Origin: Cladorhizidae sp. MBARI D1340-BT2
Lineage: Eukaryota > Porifera > Demospongiae > Poecilosclerida > Cladorhizidae
Direction: 5' to 3'
Length of the DNA stretch: 64,000 bases
Assembly (NCBI GenBank): GCA_028752905.1
Contig: JAQNBH010000014.1
Coordinates: 29,856,825 to 29,920,824 of the forward strand
Shown: positions 21,640-33,934 of the stretch, piece by piece
How positions within the stretch are numbered: the first letter of the stretch is position 1
Layout of the letters: each line of letters opens with the position of its first letter
Translations under genes and position numbers: made by a program
The notes under the pieces: generated by a model
Seen by the model: the letters and a program-made list of their open reading frames with translations, nothing else
Databases searched by the model: none
What the model was told of the DNA's origin: nothing

Positions 21640-22640
21640 TGAAGAACTCTCTACAGGCAACCTAGGAAAAGAACAGCAGGTCGACCCATCCTTAGCTGAT
21701 GCCTGGAAGGAAGCTGACACACAGAACTCGGCCTACCTCATCGAAGGAGGTAAGCTTTTTCATAGAAGCAAAAGCCTCGATGGGGAAGAACTACAGAAGC
21801 TACTGCTCCCAAAAGCTCGTACAATTCATGTGTGTGCTCTCTTTACCCATACCATGCCCCTAGCTGGTCACTTGGGAAGAAAGAAAACATGTGGAAAACT
21901 TTTGAAGTACTTCTTCTGGCCATGAGTACATGAAGAGGTCACCATTCTCTGCCGTACTTGTGTCAAGTGCCAACACACAGGGAAACGAATTCGTGTGGTA
22001 CCATAATTATATGCCTTGCCAATAATTTCCCAGCCATTCTGTCGACTGGCTATGGATATTGTCAGCCCTTTGCCAAGGACCAAGCATGGACACAAGTTTA
22101 TTTTGACCCTTATGGATTTTTCAACCGGATATCCAGAAGCAGTCCATCTCAAACAGATTGATGCATCAACAGTGTCAAGTTCTCTCGTCGAAATCGTTGC
22201 CTGACACGGAATCCTTAATGAAATATGGACAGATCGTGGATCAAATTTCACTTCGACCTTAATGACCGAACTATTTCGGATGCTTTAAGTTGATCATATC
22301 AAGACCTCCCCGTACCACCCACAAACCAATGGGATGGTTGAACAGTTTAACGGGATTTTTAAGCACATGCACCGAAAGTGCTGTACCAACAAGAAGGAAT
22401 GGAATGACATGCTCCTATATTTGCTTTTTGCATAGGAAAGCTGTCAAGCCATGACAGGGTTTTTCCCTTTTAAATTATTCCATGACCGAGCAATGCGGGG
22501 ACCTTTAGAATTTATATATGATGAGTGGATATCTAAAGCCAAACATCCAGATCTATAATATCATTTGTGCTTGACATTCGTCAAAAATTGACATACACGT
22601 GACATCACTCAACAGAAAGAGGAAGATGTTAAAAGCAACA
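21640..22640 (+). pseudogene. Integrase of the Gmr1-type element
   Basis: The N-terminal finger reads HTMPLAGHLGRKKT then CRTCVKCQ. The core has D at about 22055 (AMDIVSPLP), D at about 22232 (TDRGSNF) and E at about 22340 (NGMVEQFNG), with 35 positions between the last two. Five or more in-frame stops lie between. The similarity continues to FFPFKLFHDRAMRGPL, beyond which it fades. Relatives insert cDNA. This copy retains its catalytic triad but cannot be translated intact. Confidence 0.87.
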
Positions 22641-22929
22641 AAAAGAAATGGTACAATAAGAACACTCATTCCAGTTCCTTGGAAGAAGAGACCAAGTACT
22701 GGTACTTATGCCTGATGCAGCTGGCAAGCTCTCTGCTCAGTGGCAGGTACCGTATTCCATTACAAAGAAGGTATCTCTGGTATCCTAACTGGACATGACA
22801 GATCACAAAAAAAGGAAATGGCAGTTTAATATAAATTTGTTGACCCTGGGGAACAACCCAACAACAGCCATTCTCACCCTCAACATAGTTCCTGAAGATG
22901 ATAATCCCGCCAATGTCATAACACTGGAA

Positions 22930-23480
22930 CTCAAGGAAGGTGGAAGCCCATCCATCAGCAGTCGACTCACACCCTGTCTCAACAACAGCAACTTTGTCAG
23001 TTTCTCGATTAGTGGTCCACTCCATCAAAACAGGAGACGTAGCTCCCTTTCCACTCCCACCATATCGGATTGCAAAAGCATGGGAAGAAGAAGTTCATAC
23101 AGAACTCAGAAAGATGCTCAAAGCTGGTGTTATTGAACCCAGCAAGAGCCCATGGAGCTCACCGAACCACACAGTTCGCAAGAAAAATAGTTCCATTTGA
23201 ATTTGTTGACTATCAACCATCTCTTCTAACGACCAACATCAAATTCCCAGGGTCAAGACCTTATTGACAAAGTGGGTAATGCTTAATATCTGTCGACCAT
23301 TGATCTGAAAAGGGTTATGAGCACCCCTTGACTTTCTACTCTAAGAAGCTGTTGCCCTGTGAATGTCATTATGCTGCAATCCAAAAAGAGTGCCTCAGTG
23401 TCATATCAAATCACTTAGAGGTGTACCTAGGGAACATCCTTCTGGGTGACTAGAGACAACCACGCCTTGATAAACACTAC
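22930..23480 (+). pseudogene. RT and RNase H fragments downstream of integrase
   Basis: 22940-23197 encodes HSIKTGDVAPFPLPPYRI, the EEEVHTELRKMLKAGVIEPS helix and SPWSSPNHTVRKK, the start of a Ty3/gypsy RT. After frameshifts STIDLK follows at about 23290. The sequence then jumps to PLTFYSKKLLPCE and YAAIQKECLSVIS, the second acidic block region of RNase H, and ends near 23470. The deletion removes the YxDD box. Position after integrase on the same strand is what defines the unusual domain order. Confidence 0.82.
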
Positions 23481-23499
23481 ATTGCACCTTTGTTATTGT

Positions 23500-24350
23500 C
23501 ATCTTAACTCCTAACCGAGGTACCTTAACATTAGAAGACTATGCTATTTGTGCATCCTTGGCATTTTCATGAATTCTTATAATAAAAAATAAATAAAAAA
23601 ATAAAAAAATAAAAGACCCTCGGACATATAAGATGCACCCAATTTAGCACAGAATACTTAGGGAGAACCTCCCCCCCCCCACCTAATACTTCACATAAAA
23701 GATGCAGGCTGATTTTTTAGCATTTTTTTACATAAGGTACATATAAAATACGGATTCAAAACAACTGTGCAGCAACAATCATGAAAAGATTCTGTGTGAA
23801 ATTTACTTCCTGTTCAGGGGGCGATCTAGAATTTTGAGAAAGGGGGGGTTGGAGAGGGTAAATTTCTAATGTTAAACAAAGCTTTAAAAAGTGTTTATGA
23901 GCAGCCAGAATGTCAAGGTGCAATAATAAGTACAAAAACCTGCAGACAAAAAAACAACACTTGGGTTTCCATATTTCCACACCAAGATCTGGAGCATTTT
24001 TTCAGTCCCTTAGCACAGGCTTATCATGTTCATTATAAAATCTCAGTAGACTTTTTCATTTTCATTTTACGTTTTGTCATTTATATTTAATTTTTAATTT
24101 CTTCTTCAAAGCAGGAGTAAACCATGGTATCTCTGTACATAATGAAGCTATATATGTACACAATAGAATTCATTTCCATAAGCAGCTAACTATACATATG
24201 GTTTTATATAATGGTATCTACAGCTAGGGTGATCACAAATGCTTGAGAAGCACCCCCCAGGTAAGTTACTTAGCACAAATTTGATATAAATTCAAAACAG
24301 CACTGTGAAACTAAAAACATCACTTGAGAACCATGAAAAAGCACCTGTAA
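23500..24350. other. No recognised gene
   Basis: AT-rich, with an A-rich run at 23580-23615 and a C-run at 23670-23679. The short plus-strand frame at 23869-24090 has no recognisable features. Confidence 0.45.
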
Positions 24351-24790
24351 CTACAAACTAAAGCTGTAGCAATAGCTGCTGCATCAGTCTAGGTTTGGTC
24401 CAAAAAAGAAGTCTACAGATGGAAATTTACTTGATTAGCTACTAAGTTTCTAACAGCACACAGTTAGGCTAACTGGGCAACTTATTTCCAATATAGCTAT
24501 TGTGGTTTTTAAGAGAGTGCTTGAGGTCTGTGAGAAAGCTCTAACTACAACCTTCAACTGTAGCCATTGCTACTGCATAAGACTAGTCTTGATCCAATGA
24601 AGGAAGTCCATAAATGAAAATTTAACCACGTTAGCAAAGTTTTTATGAGCTCACAGTTTAAGTAGTTACAATGAATACATATTGTGGTGTACAATAGAGC
24701 GCTGTAGTATCCTGTGAGAAAGCGATATCTATAAGCCACAACTTTATCAACTGTATCAATAGCAGCTTCACAAGTCTAGGCTAGGACAAG
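24350..24790. repeat. Diverged tandem repeat, about 180 bp unit, 2-3 copies
   Basis: The block starting near ACTAAAGCTGTAGCAATAGC recurs with the landmarks 'GTCTAGG/GACTAGTC', 'AGAAGTC...GAAATTTA' and 'TGTGAGAAAGC' at about 24365, 24550 and 24740. Copies differ considerably, so this is an old duplication. No coding potential seen. Confidence 0.55.
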
Positions 24791-24799
24791 CTAACTTTT

Positions 24800-25250
24800 G
24801 CTACTGAGCATGGTTAAGATTTAGTGGGACATCTCAGTGCATTGCGCACTTGGTAATACCTTAAACCTCCAACGCTGGATCCACCCCTGTAGTCGCAAGA
24901 AATAAGCCACCTGTATGCACAAAACCTTAATATTTTGGCATAAAACTTACCTCTGAGGTTTTTGTTCGTCGTTCCCTTCATTTTGAGTCAAGTTACATTG
25001 ATAAAATTCACCATAACTTCTAAATGGAGCATCCAATGCCTCTAAAACTTTGGAGATGGGACTGTATATTTATATACAACAAAAATTTGAACTGGAAAAA
25101 AAGTTTTGAGGTATAGTTCCCCTTTCAATTATCAACCTCTACCAAAAATACTCTGCCACACTCTAGTATGCATTTCGAGTTAAAGCTTCTTGATATCAAC
25201 AATTTTCAAGCTATTATATAATATATATATATATATATATAGCTAATGTT
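24800..25250. repeat. Spacer with (AT)n microsatellite at 25214-25240
   Basis: A run of about 13 AT dinucleotides lies just upstream of the helicase remains; nothing else is recognisable. Confidence 0.8.
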
Positions 25251-25254
25251 GATG

Positions 25255-27120
25255 CTCATTCTCTCAAAGCAGTGCAAAAGTTGCTGCTCAGCAGTGCTGG
25301 AGAGCGCGACTTTTCTGCACAGGAAGTGTGTTATCGGCCTGTACAGCTTCCCCTATACAAACATTGAGAGACTTTAATGTGTGAGCTTGACAGATCTCGT
25401 GTGCAATGAGCAAGCGACCAAATTATCAAAAATAGACCTTTACAGGGCCATAGACTCCTCATTTTGAAAGCATCTCCTTGTTCGGCAGTACAGCATGTCG
25501 AAGGAACTGTCCACTTCACCCTCTCTGAAATCTAAGTCTGTGGTGGTGATTGTGCGACCATACTTGTTCACCCAATTCTGATGGTCCAAAATATGACCAT
25601 TACAACTGACAAAAGTTGATGCTCCACAAACCCTTTGGACAAGTCCAGTAACCTATTGAAAGATATTGCTACATATTTGCAATTCCTTTGCTCTGACAGC
25701 ACACCAACCACACTAGTGATATCCACCAGTTGGAGCAGCAACCTCACCAAGAAAATTATTTTTAGACAGGACAACCTGAGAGTTGAAGAGGTTCGCAACT
25801 CAGCTGCAAAGAGGCACTGAGGAGTGGTGCAGCATAATGTGGTAACCACTGTGTCCACCACCACTTATGAAGGTGATTGGTGTCATGATGCTCTATCATA
25901 CACAATTAAGGAGCAGCAACATTTATCAACCATCAACAGGAAGCAGTGCTTGGTGACCAGCCAGTTATTACAACAGCCTACCCTGATCAGTTGCAGGGGA
26001 AGCAGCTTGAGGTTTATTCCATCTTAAACAAGACTACCATTCAGGTTCCAGTGCTGATCTATTACACATTATAATATCTGGAACAGAAAGGATTTTCTGA
26101 TTCAGTGCATAAGACTTATTTTCCAGAGTCATGTTCACATTGCTTCACTAACTGGAGTTGCGGCATTCAATGTTGATGTTCACACTGCACTCACTATTGG
26201 CTCTCCCAACCAAAGGGACCTGATGGTCCAGCCGCAGCAGACCTTCAGAGTTGTGCAGCACCTCATCATCAGTGAGATGTCATTGGTTGGGTGGAAGTTG
26301 TTTGGGAAAATTGTCAGACGCCTGAGACAAGCTTTTTCTCATTGTGCTGATCAGATGTTTGGAGGTTGCTCCTCTCTACTGCTTGTTGATTTTGGGCATC
26401 TTTTCCCAGTTATGGATCCTATGCTATATCAGCATATCATCGCATTCATCCATTTCCAATGTCGGAAGAAGTGCATTTCAAATTTTTCGACCATGTAGTA
26501 TTCTTAAATTAGCCCATGCATCAGTCAGGTGATCATTTCGATCAGGTGCTGTTCCGCAACATACTGCTTCGGTTGATAAATGGTCAGTCCAACTGGAAAA
26601 AACTAATAAAGCAAACACCAGCCCATATCCCACAGGATTATCTTGATACTGCCCTCTGATTTCACTTTACAGTGGAATTTATTTAGGAGCACAACTTGGC
26701 TAAATTTGAATCAAGTGGAAGCCCTATAGCCCTATCACTATGAGCATAGCAGTGCACACATGACCAGTCAAACCCAAATCACTGAGAACATTGCAGTGGA
26801 CACAGACCAAATCCTTCCACCAATTATGCTTCTGGACTAGAACCTTTGTTGTGCTTGCATGGAGCACACGTGGTGATGACTTCCAACATATGGGTTGAAG
26901 AAAGTCTGGTGAATGGAGTAATGGGCAGTGTGGATGCCATTTGCTACAACAGGGGTGATGGTCCACCCGGAGTTTTCACCAGAAAAAAACATTTATGGCT
27001 TGCATGATTTGCTTTTTGATCGACCTTTGATTACCAACTAGTCTCAACCTTAGAAAAGAGCAAGCGATCGCAAGAATGGCTGAATGAAGACAAGCGACTT
27101 GTGGAGATTCATAATAACAA
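25255..27120 (+). pseudogene. Helitron-like PIF1-family helicase, heavily decayed
   Basis: At about 25290 one frame reads GERDFSAQEVC then VQLPLYKH, a motif I associate with the region preceding the helicase in Helitron-like or PIF1-like transposon proteins. Further on are VRPY, LMLHKP and DIHQLEQQ-like pieces (25540-25760). The PIF1 part follows: SLLALPTKG, then IISEMSLVGWKLFG and GGCSSLLLVDFGHLFPVMD (Walker B region) at 26262-26420. Later pieces are VDAICYNRG (about 26930) and LHDLLFDRPL with QEWLNEDKRLVEIHNNK near 27090. The Walker A motif is not intact and frames change many times. It would have unwound DNA for rolling-circle transposition if it came from a Helitron. The Rep nuclease was not found. 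Confidence 0.68.
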
Positions 27121-27139
27121 AATGCGATCTATAGTTTCT

Positions 27140-27960
27140 CTTAGAGATTGCCATTACCCACAAAATGAAGTGAGAAGCTCAACTCTGGATTGTCATTGGA
27201 TTCCAGCAGATAGTGCACCTCATGAGGAAAGCAGTGAGGTAGTACTGGTTGTCCACAAGCTCCAATGACAGTCTTTTGTCTGCTACATTCAAGTATAATC
27301 CTGTGGACATGGAGTGGCAGCAATTGCCAAGCTTTGAGCTGGAGGTACGTGGAATCAAATGCCATCACACTTTGTACGGAAATCTGCTTGACAAACCCCT
27401 TTCAAGTCAGACACAGCAGTGATGGCAACTCTGTGTTGTAACCATATCCTTCACTGGATCAGAGGAACAGCTTACGCCAGTGAGAAAAGCCACTGTGGCA
27501 CAGATGTATATGTAAAGTACTGGCAAGTGCAGCTTGATATTCACTCCCCTGAAGAGAATGGGTTGTCACTTACCTGGTGAATAACAGCACACCCATGCTG
27601 GAACTATATATAGTGCACCAAAAAACATATTAACGCAGACCAAGTTTTTATCTGCTAGCTAGCTTGCTAGAGTTTGTAAATGTTATTTTTAGTCGTCAGG
27701 GTCACTGAATGAGGCAACGCCATCAGCTTCCTTGTCGTTCAAATCCAGGAAGGTACCTTCAACGTTGTGTCATCTTCCTCCACATCAAAGTCTCTCTGTT
27801 GCTAATTCTGATGAGCACATTTTCAGTACTATCAAGATTGTTGGAAATAGGACAAGTAAGAAATGAGCTAGTTAACAACTCCATAGAGATGATTTTGTAC
27901 TATTCCTATTTATGCTGCTACAATATTCTCTGTTGATTCTGGCTAATGAGAAGAGCACAA
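27140..27960. other. Unresolved stretch between helicase and RT remains
   Basis: Minus 27141-27368 and plus 27709-27936 have open frames but no motif I can name. The region may contain further scrambled helicase sequence. Confidence 0.35.
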
Positions 27961-27964
27961 GTCA

Positions 27965-30020
27965 GTTTTGCGTCGTGGCTACTGTGCGCATGTTCAGACA
28001 TACGTAGAAATATTGGATGCCAGTACCATCCGCTCAGATTCCCTGCACACTTATGGTGAGGCTAGCTGGAGAAGGCTATGTCATAAAAACCTGAATCTCA
28101 CAACTTGTGTCAGCCTGTCTGCGAAAAGGATCTGTACTCTTGCATGTGAATCCACAATGTATTTCTCCATGTCGTCTGATAGCTCAGGAGTCTGGCCCAT
28201 TGGTACTGGAGAAACTGTGACGTGCATCATTGCCAAAGCTGTCCTCTGTGTTACTACAAGTGGTATCCAAGATGCAGCTGGGTCAATTCAATTATGTGTT
28301 GGACAGATATCAGGCATGGAGGCTGCCGTTCATGCTGTGCATTCATCATTTTCAAGATAAGAGAGAGAAGCTGCATTATTGGTTGATGCCAGTAATTCCT
28401 TCAATAGTTGAACCACCAAGTAGCCCTCCACAACATCAGGAGAGTCCGCCCTCCCCTGGCTACCTTCCTAATCAAAACATACTGGGGCCTCTGATGGTGA
28501 GGTGCTCCTTTCACAGGAAGCAACTACTCAGGGAGATCCACTTCCTATGCCTATGTATGTCCTAGCAACCAAGAAGATGAAAGGAAACAGCATGCAAAAA
28601 GTTTGCATATGTGGGGAAATTACTGACCTAGCAAACATGGTGGGGGATACTTCTGGGCCTGCTTTTGGTTATTCAGCCAATGCTTCAAAAACATGGCTGG
28701 TTGTAAAAGATAACCATCACACCACAAAGCTACCACATTTGCTGACACGGAAGTGAAGATCAATGTAGAAGGTATATAGACCCTATCAGTGCAGCCATCG
28801 GCTCACATGATTTCATCACTTCTTATGTGCAGTCCCCATGAGTAGCAATCTATCTTGATGCGCCTGGTTTCAATTGCCAAGACTGTACCCCATGTATCAT
28901 TTGCTGCACTCACTCATGGGTTTACAAGCAAGTGGACTTACATGTGCTGTACCATCCCAAAGATTGGAGCATATTTGCAACTTTTGGAGACATCTTGAGC
29001 TCTGAACTTATTCCAGCCTTGACTAGCAGGCACTTCCAAATAATATGGAATGTGGCCTGTTTGTACTTCCCACTAGAATGGGAGGGGGTTGGGATTGGCA
29101 TACGATTCTACATTGCTGATGATGAGTTCCCCCCTCCTTTGAGATTACAAAGGCTTTATCTTAACACTAAACCTGAATTACGTTTATGAGATAATTTCTG
29201 ACCAGATGGAATCCAAAATGCACTCACAAGCAAAAATGACAGAGAAACAGATCAAAGCAGATAAACTCACTGAATAACTAACACACAAAAGTGGGCAATG
29301 GAAAGTGTCAAAGAGAAGGGATCTTCCACATGGCTGAAACCTTTACCACTACAACAACTTGGTTTCACTCTGCTTAAGAGTACTTTGAGGCTGTGGCCCT
29401 TAGATATGGATGGCCTCCCTCAAATACTCGATCAATGTGGATGCAAGTTTTCGACTGAGCAAGTCCTGTCTTCTGCAAAAGCAGCATTCCTATCGACTAA
29501 ATGCAACGAAATCTGAGTCCTCACTGCCACCAGAGGTGTGTCATGAGGTGTGCTTGATCCAGAGCCACAACCAGTGGTGAACGAAGTACTGTCAGGTGCA
29601 AACACCAACTCTCAAGCTGAAGCATGACTGGACATAGCATCAAACGGCTTCTGGGGGTCGCTGTTTGTAAGAACTTACTTTGATAACAGGGTCTTTAACC
29701 CTGATGCTCCATCGAGTAGACAATTAAATGTCCTCATGCTACAAAAACATGAAAGGGTTAAGAAGCAAGCTTATGAGAAGCGTGTCCGGTAGGTAGAAAA
29801 ATACAACATTTACACCCTTTGTGCTCGCAGCTACAGGCATGAAGCAACCACTTTTTACAAAAGGCTAGCCTCCAAGATTGCTTCAAAATGGAACCATCCA
29901 TATAGCAGCACAATGAACTGGCTAAGATGTTGGCTAATCATTCTCTCTTCTACGCTCAGCAATTCGGAAGAGGGGCAAGATGATTATGTGGTCTTCCCAC
30001 CAGAGTACCACATATAATTG
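27965..30020 (+). pseudogene. Reverse transcriptase with C-terminal endonuclease-like domain (retroelement, invertebrate-type)
   Basis: Motifs in order: GVWPIGTGETV and IIAKAVLCV with GSIQLCVGQISGMEAAVHAV (28180-28345), SQEATTQGDPLPMPMYVLAT (28505-28565), PAFGYSANASKTWLV (28655-28710), EKGSSTWLKPLPLQQLGF (29310-29365), then LDIASNGFW, RTYFDNRVFNPDAPS, KHERVKKQAYEKRVR and TTFYKRLASKIASKW (29605-29885). I know this string from a common group of RT genes in corals and other invertebrates. The YADD box position reads without an aspartate pair, so polymerase function is lost. LDIA...YFD resembles a PD-(D/E)xK-type endonuclease signature, an inference. Stops and frameshifts are frequent. It may be related to the tail at 5905-6399. 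Confidence 0.7.
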
Positions 30021-30280
30021 ACTTAGTGAACTTAGAATTAGACACACAATTGCCTCTTAAACAACCACAAACTTGTTCATATTATTATGTTGTATGTATG
30101 CATCAGACAAATGACAAATATAATGTTGCACACCGCCAAATATATATATACAAAAGAGAAGGCCTTGGCATATTCTATGAATTTTAGTAGTTGGACGCTT
30201 CACTCAGAATTTGAGAAAAGTAATATGTTGGGTGCTTGCTACTTGCTTGCCAGGCACTTTACGGTTATATAGACCTTTAA

Positions 30281-31130
30281 AAGGGGGGACAGCTGCATTT
30301 TTAATATATGTTTTTCTTGTGGTTACAACTTTAGATTCTGCAAACTTCATGGTATGGACTTGATATATAGCTTAAAAGATAGGTCTCTGTGTGCTCTCTT
30401 TTGATACTAAAATATATTTCATAGGTATAACTATAGGCAAGTTACTAGACCTAAAGTGGAGGGACCTCAACACTTTTGGGGGGAATGGTGCATAATATTA
30501 TTTTAAACCTGTGGTTACAACTTTAGAGCTCCGTAGATTCTGCAAACTTCATGGTATGGACTTGCTCAAAAGATAGGTCTCTCTGTGTGCTCTCTTTTGA
30601 TACTAAAATATGTTTCATAGGTATAACTATAGGCAAGTTACTAGACCCTAAAGCGGAGGGACTTCCACCCGAAAATCGGCGGAAGAAACCACTCTGAGTT
30701 GCGAAGTGCAAAAAAATAAAAAATGCTGCGAGTAAGCATACAATGAGAGTAGGCGTTAAAAATTATTGATTACCTGGTCAAGCGCGCGGGTGGAAAATTG
30801 AAGGGCGTCGACAAATCAACACCTTCAATTTTCGCTTGACCAGGTAATACATTTTTAACGCCTATTCAAAACGCTCATTGCAACTCAGAGTGGTTACTTC
30901 CGCCGATTTTCGGGTGCAGGTTTTTGAAGTCCCTCCACTTTAGGGTCTAGTAACTTGCCTATAGTTATACCTATGAAACATATTTTAGTATCAAAAGAGA
31001 GCACACAGAGAGACCTATCTTTTAAGCTATATATCAAGTCCATACCATGAAGTTCGCAGACTCTACTGAGCTCTAAAGTTGTAACCACAGGTTAAAATAT
31101 TTTTTTTAAAATAATGCAGATGTCCCCCCT
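30281..31130. mobile_element. Foldback (palindromic) element of about 850 bp
   Basis: The two outer ends read AAGGGGGGACAGCTGCAT (30281) and its near-inverse ending TGTCCCCCCT (31130). The arms are inverted over most of their length: the block 30511-30667 matches the reverse complement of 30926-31089, and 30750-30784 matches the inverse of 30833-30864. The innermost pair GAAAATTGAAGG/CCTTCAATTTTC (30793-30804 and 30822-30833) leaves a loop of 17 bases. The left arm carries a second copy of the block (30319-30471), so it is longer. No open frame. Structure fits a non-autonomous foldback or MITE-type element; target duplications were not resolved. Confidence 0.85.
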
Positions 31131-31139
31131 AATGACCTC

Positions 31140-33930
31140 AATAACCAACTTAAAATTTACTCTCTTGATGCATTTATCTCTCGATGCATTTATTATTTTC
31201 TTTTCTTATTTATTTCTGTTTAACACCTCATATATTTGTGTACAAATTATATACCTAAAAGTAGAAGCCCCTACAAGGTCTTGGTAGTTGCACAGGATAA
31301 CTTTGGAAGATGTCATTCTCAACCATGTACTACACTTACTATGCTACACATATACATAACGACGTGAAGATTATCATCAGTGACCATCTCACTGTTTGAC
31401 CAATTACGGTTACTACTACAACATAAAAGATGCTAATAGGTGATTATTGGTTACAACTTTCCTTCTTTCTTCTTCTTCATGGAACAGTACTCCTCAATAA
31501 AATGTTCACTTCTTCCCTGTGAAAAATACAGCTGCTTAATCAGCTAGGGCTAGCATGCACAAGCTGCTACTGATTGGTTTATCTTTGCCCAGTTCCATTT
31601 TTTGTGATCAAGGACACAGTTTCTCATTGGGTAATAATTGGTACTAATTTTTTTAGCTGTGCATGGCACCATGACAGGACAGTGATGTGTGGGAAAGCAG
31701 ATAGGATCATGAAGACAAACTTGAAATCTACTTTCCCCTCTCATTTCTGTCTGCCAGTCGACTACCTTAGTTTAGGTTGCTAACAAGCTGCCAAAGTGAG
31801 CTATTTTGCTGCCCATCTTTTGTTCATTTTCACTTCTTGTCTGTGGCCATAAAACTTCTGCTCCTTCCATTTGCTTGCCCCCATAAAAAATATTTATATT
31901 ATCACCCTGCCCCTTCAAATGTTGCATCTCTAGTTGATTGGATGAGTGCCTGATGCATGACAGACAAGTGGTGACAATGAAGAGTTAGTAGGAGCAGTGG
32001 GGTTACTGTCCCCTTCTGAACAGACTCACTGCCAGTGTACATACTTTCTGTACCATCTTAGCCGGTACTGTACTAGTCTATGTTACTACTAGTACTGCAT
32101 GCAATGTCAAGTCAACCTGTTTTTGAACTTGCAATGACATTATCAAAAGCACTGAACTACGTCGTAAATGAAAACATGGTGACATCATAGCAGATGCTAA
32201 ATATAACCACAAACAACAATGTGAATAATAACCACACAGTCTATCACAACCTTCTCCTTGCATTTTCTGTGCATATCAGATAAGTATTCCCAACTTCTTT
32301 CTTATTGTACAATTATTCTTTCTTCTTACTGTTTGGTGCATATACAATGATGTCTACTTGATAGCCATTATTAGCTCAGCAATAAGCACACATCTTGAGC
32401 TATTCTAATCAAGGTAACTACATGTGTTTCTATTGAACCCTGCAAGAGCTGCTTACCTTTACCAGGTACCATCACGTGCTAGGTCATCAACAAAACATGA
32501 AAATATGCATCTATTGTGATTAAGATGATAATAATATTCATAATGGTGGTGATGGTATGTAATATGCGAAACTATTATAACAGTTAAATAACAGCTAAAT
32601 AAAAAATAAGATCTAAACACCTAGCTTCAGTGTTGGACTTATTTATCTTTGTTATTACAGAACACTACGTGAGAAGCCATTTATTGTGCAATAGCGCAAG
32701 TGATGTTCTGACATGCCCATGCTCCTTAGTGTGGCACTTACTGTATGGCATCTAAATTCTAACCTCCTGCAAGACTTGCTGTCTTTAATGCCTCTGTTAA
32801 GTCAGAAATTATTTTGTAAAGTAGCCACGTGCGAGATGTGAACCCTCACCCAACGGCCCTAGGACTGAGACATGGTTTTAGGCCTTAAGCATGCTACAAT
32901 TGGACAAGCGCTCCCTAGTGGCCTAACAGGCCACTGCATATATGTATACCTATGGAGGGGGGGGGGGGGGGGGGGGTTGATGGGCCAGATCAATGATTAA
33001 CTCACCAATGTCTGCTAGGACTATCACCACCATGAGCTTCCCTCATGTGCCACTGAATCTCCTTCCAAGAAGTGTGCCTGTGGAGTGGCAGTGCATGTGG
33101 GGAGGAGGTGATAGTGTTTGGCTGTTTTGTGACAATTCAGAGATGAGTCCCATAAAACCTGGGTCGATGCATATTCTTAATTTCACAATGAGCTTCTCAC
33201 ACATAATCTTAGGACAGAAGAGTGTGTGTGGAGTGGTAGAGTAGCAAATTAGGTCATTCCAAATTTATCTATTGTGTCCCTCTCAAATGTTTAGCACATT
33301 ACGTGTGAAGGGCAGAGGGAAGACTAAAAGATGACATGGATAGTTACAATGAGCTTCTCAATAATCAACTTGAAATTAACTCTCGCGACTTTTTGACTAT
33401 AATTATGCTCTAGCCTTCATCAGGATAATGAACCTGCATGTGAAAAAGAACATATATCAGTTCACCTGTGCACATGTCATAGACATATGATATGTGTGTG
33501 GGTGGAAATGTTGGGATTAAATTCCTGGCCCAAGCATCATATCATTTATATGTATATAGCCATCATGAGGTGGTGCTTATGAAAATTCCTCTTTCTTCAC
33601 TCATTGAATACTGAATTGCGGGGAGCATATTTTTTTGAGATAATTCTACAGAAGACGTTTATGTCATTAGCACTTCATCTTACACACAATTATTTCATGT
33701 ACTCTAGAGAATCTTACCTTCCTATGTATGCTACACCCACTTTTAATTAAAATCGGAAGTTTTCTTTTTCCTGATTAGATCATCCATTATTTCCACAGAA
33801 AACAAGTTAGAGCTAGCAAAACAATTTTATGTTACAATACACTTATGTATGTATGTACATATATACCAAAAATTAGGCCAGAGAACTTATTATTTGATAC
33901 ATAAATATTTATTGGAGTCAAGTTAGTCAT
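31140..33930. other. 2.8 kb without recognisable gene
   Basis: AT-rich spacer. A G-run of about 20 at 32957-32976 is the only low-complexity tract of note. Short open frames at 31550-31783 (both strands) and 32993-33244 have no motif. A segment near 32825-32930 has weak tRNA-like words, described among rejected items. Confidence 0.4.
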
Positions 33931-33934
33931 AACT

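Larger units (their letters stand above)
20980..23480 (+). mobile_element. Ty3/gypsy element with integrase before RT (Gmr1-type order)
   Basis: On one strand and in sequence order: a gag knuckle, a protease DSG motif, a full integrase, then RT blocks and an RNase H block. The standard Ty3/gypsy order is protease-RT-RNase H-integrase. The order seen here is that of the Gmr1 group, Ty3/gypsy elements with Ty1/copia-like domain order. An internal deletion has removed most of RT between about 23290 and 23320. No LTRs were recognised. Confidence 0.8.

Noticed and set aside
27141..27368. Inverted piece of the PIF1 helicase on the minus strand
   Set aside because: I tried to align it with the last helicase motifs; only scattered residues agree.
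32825..32935. Possible tRNA-derived SINE (minus-strand words like GGGTTCACATCTC)
   Set aside because: The A-box-like part and the overall fold cannot be drawn convincingly, and no tail or duplication was found.
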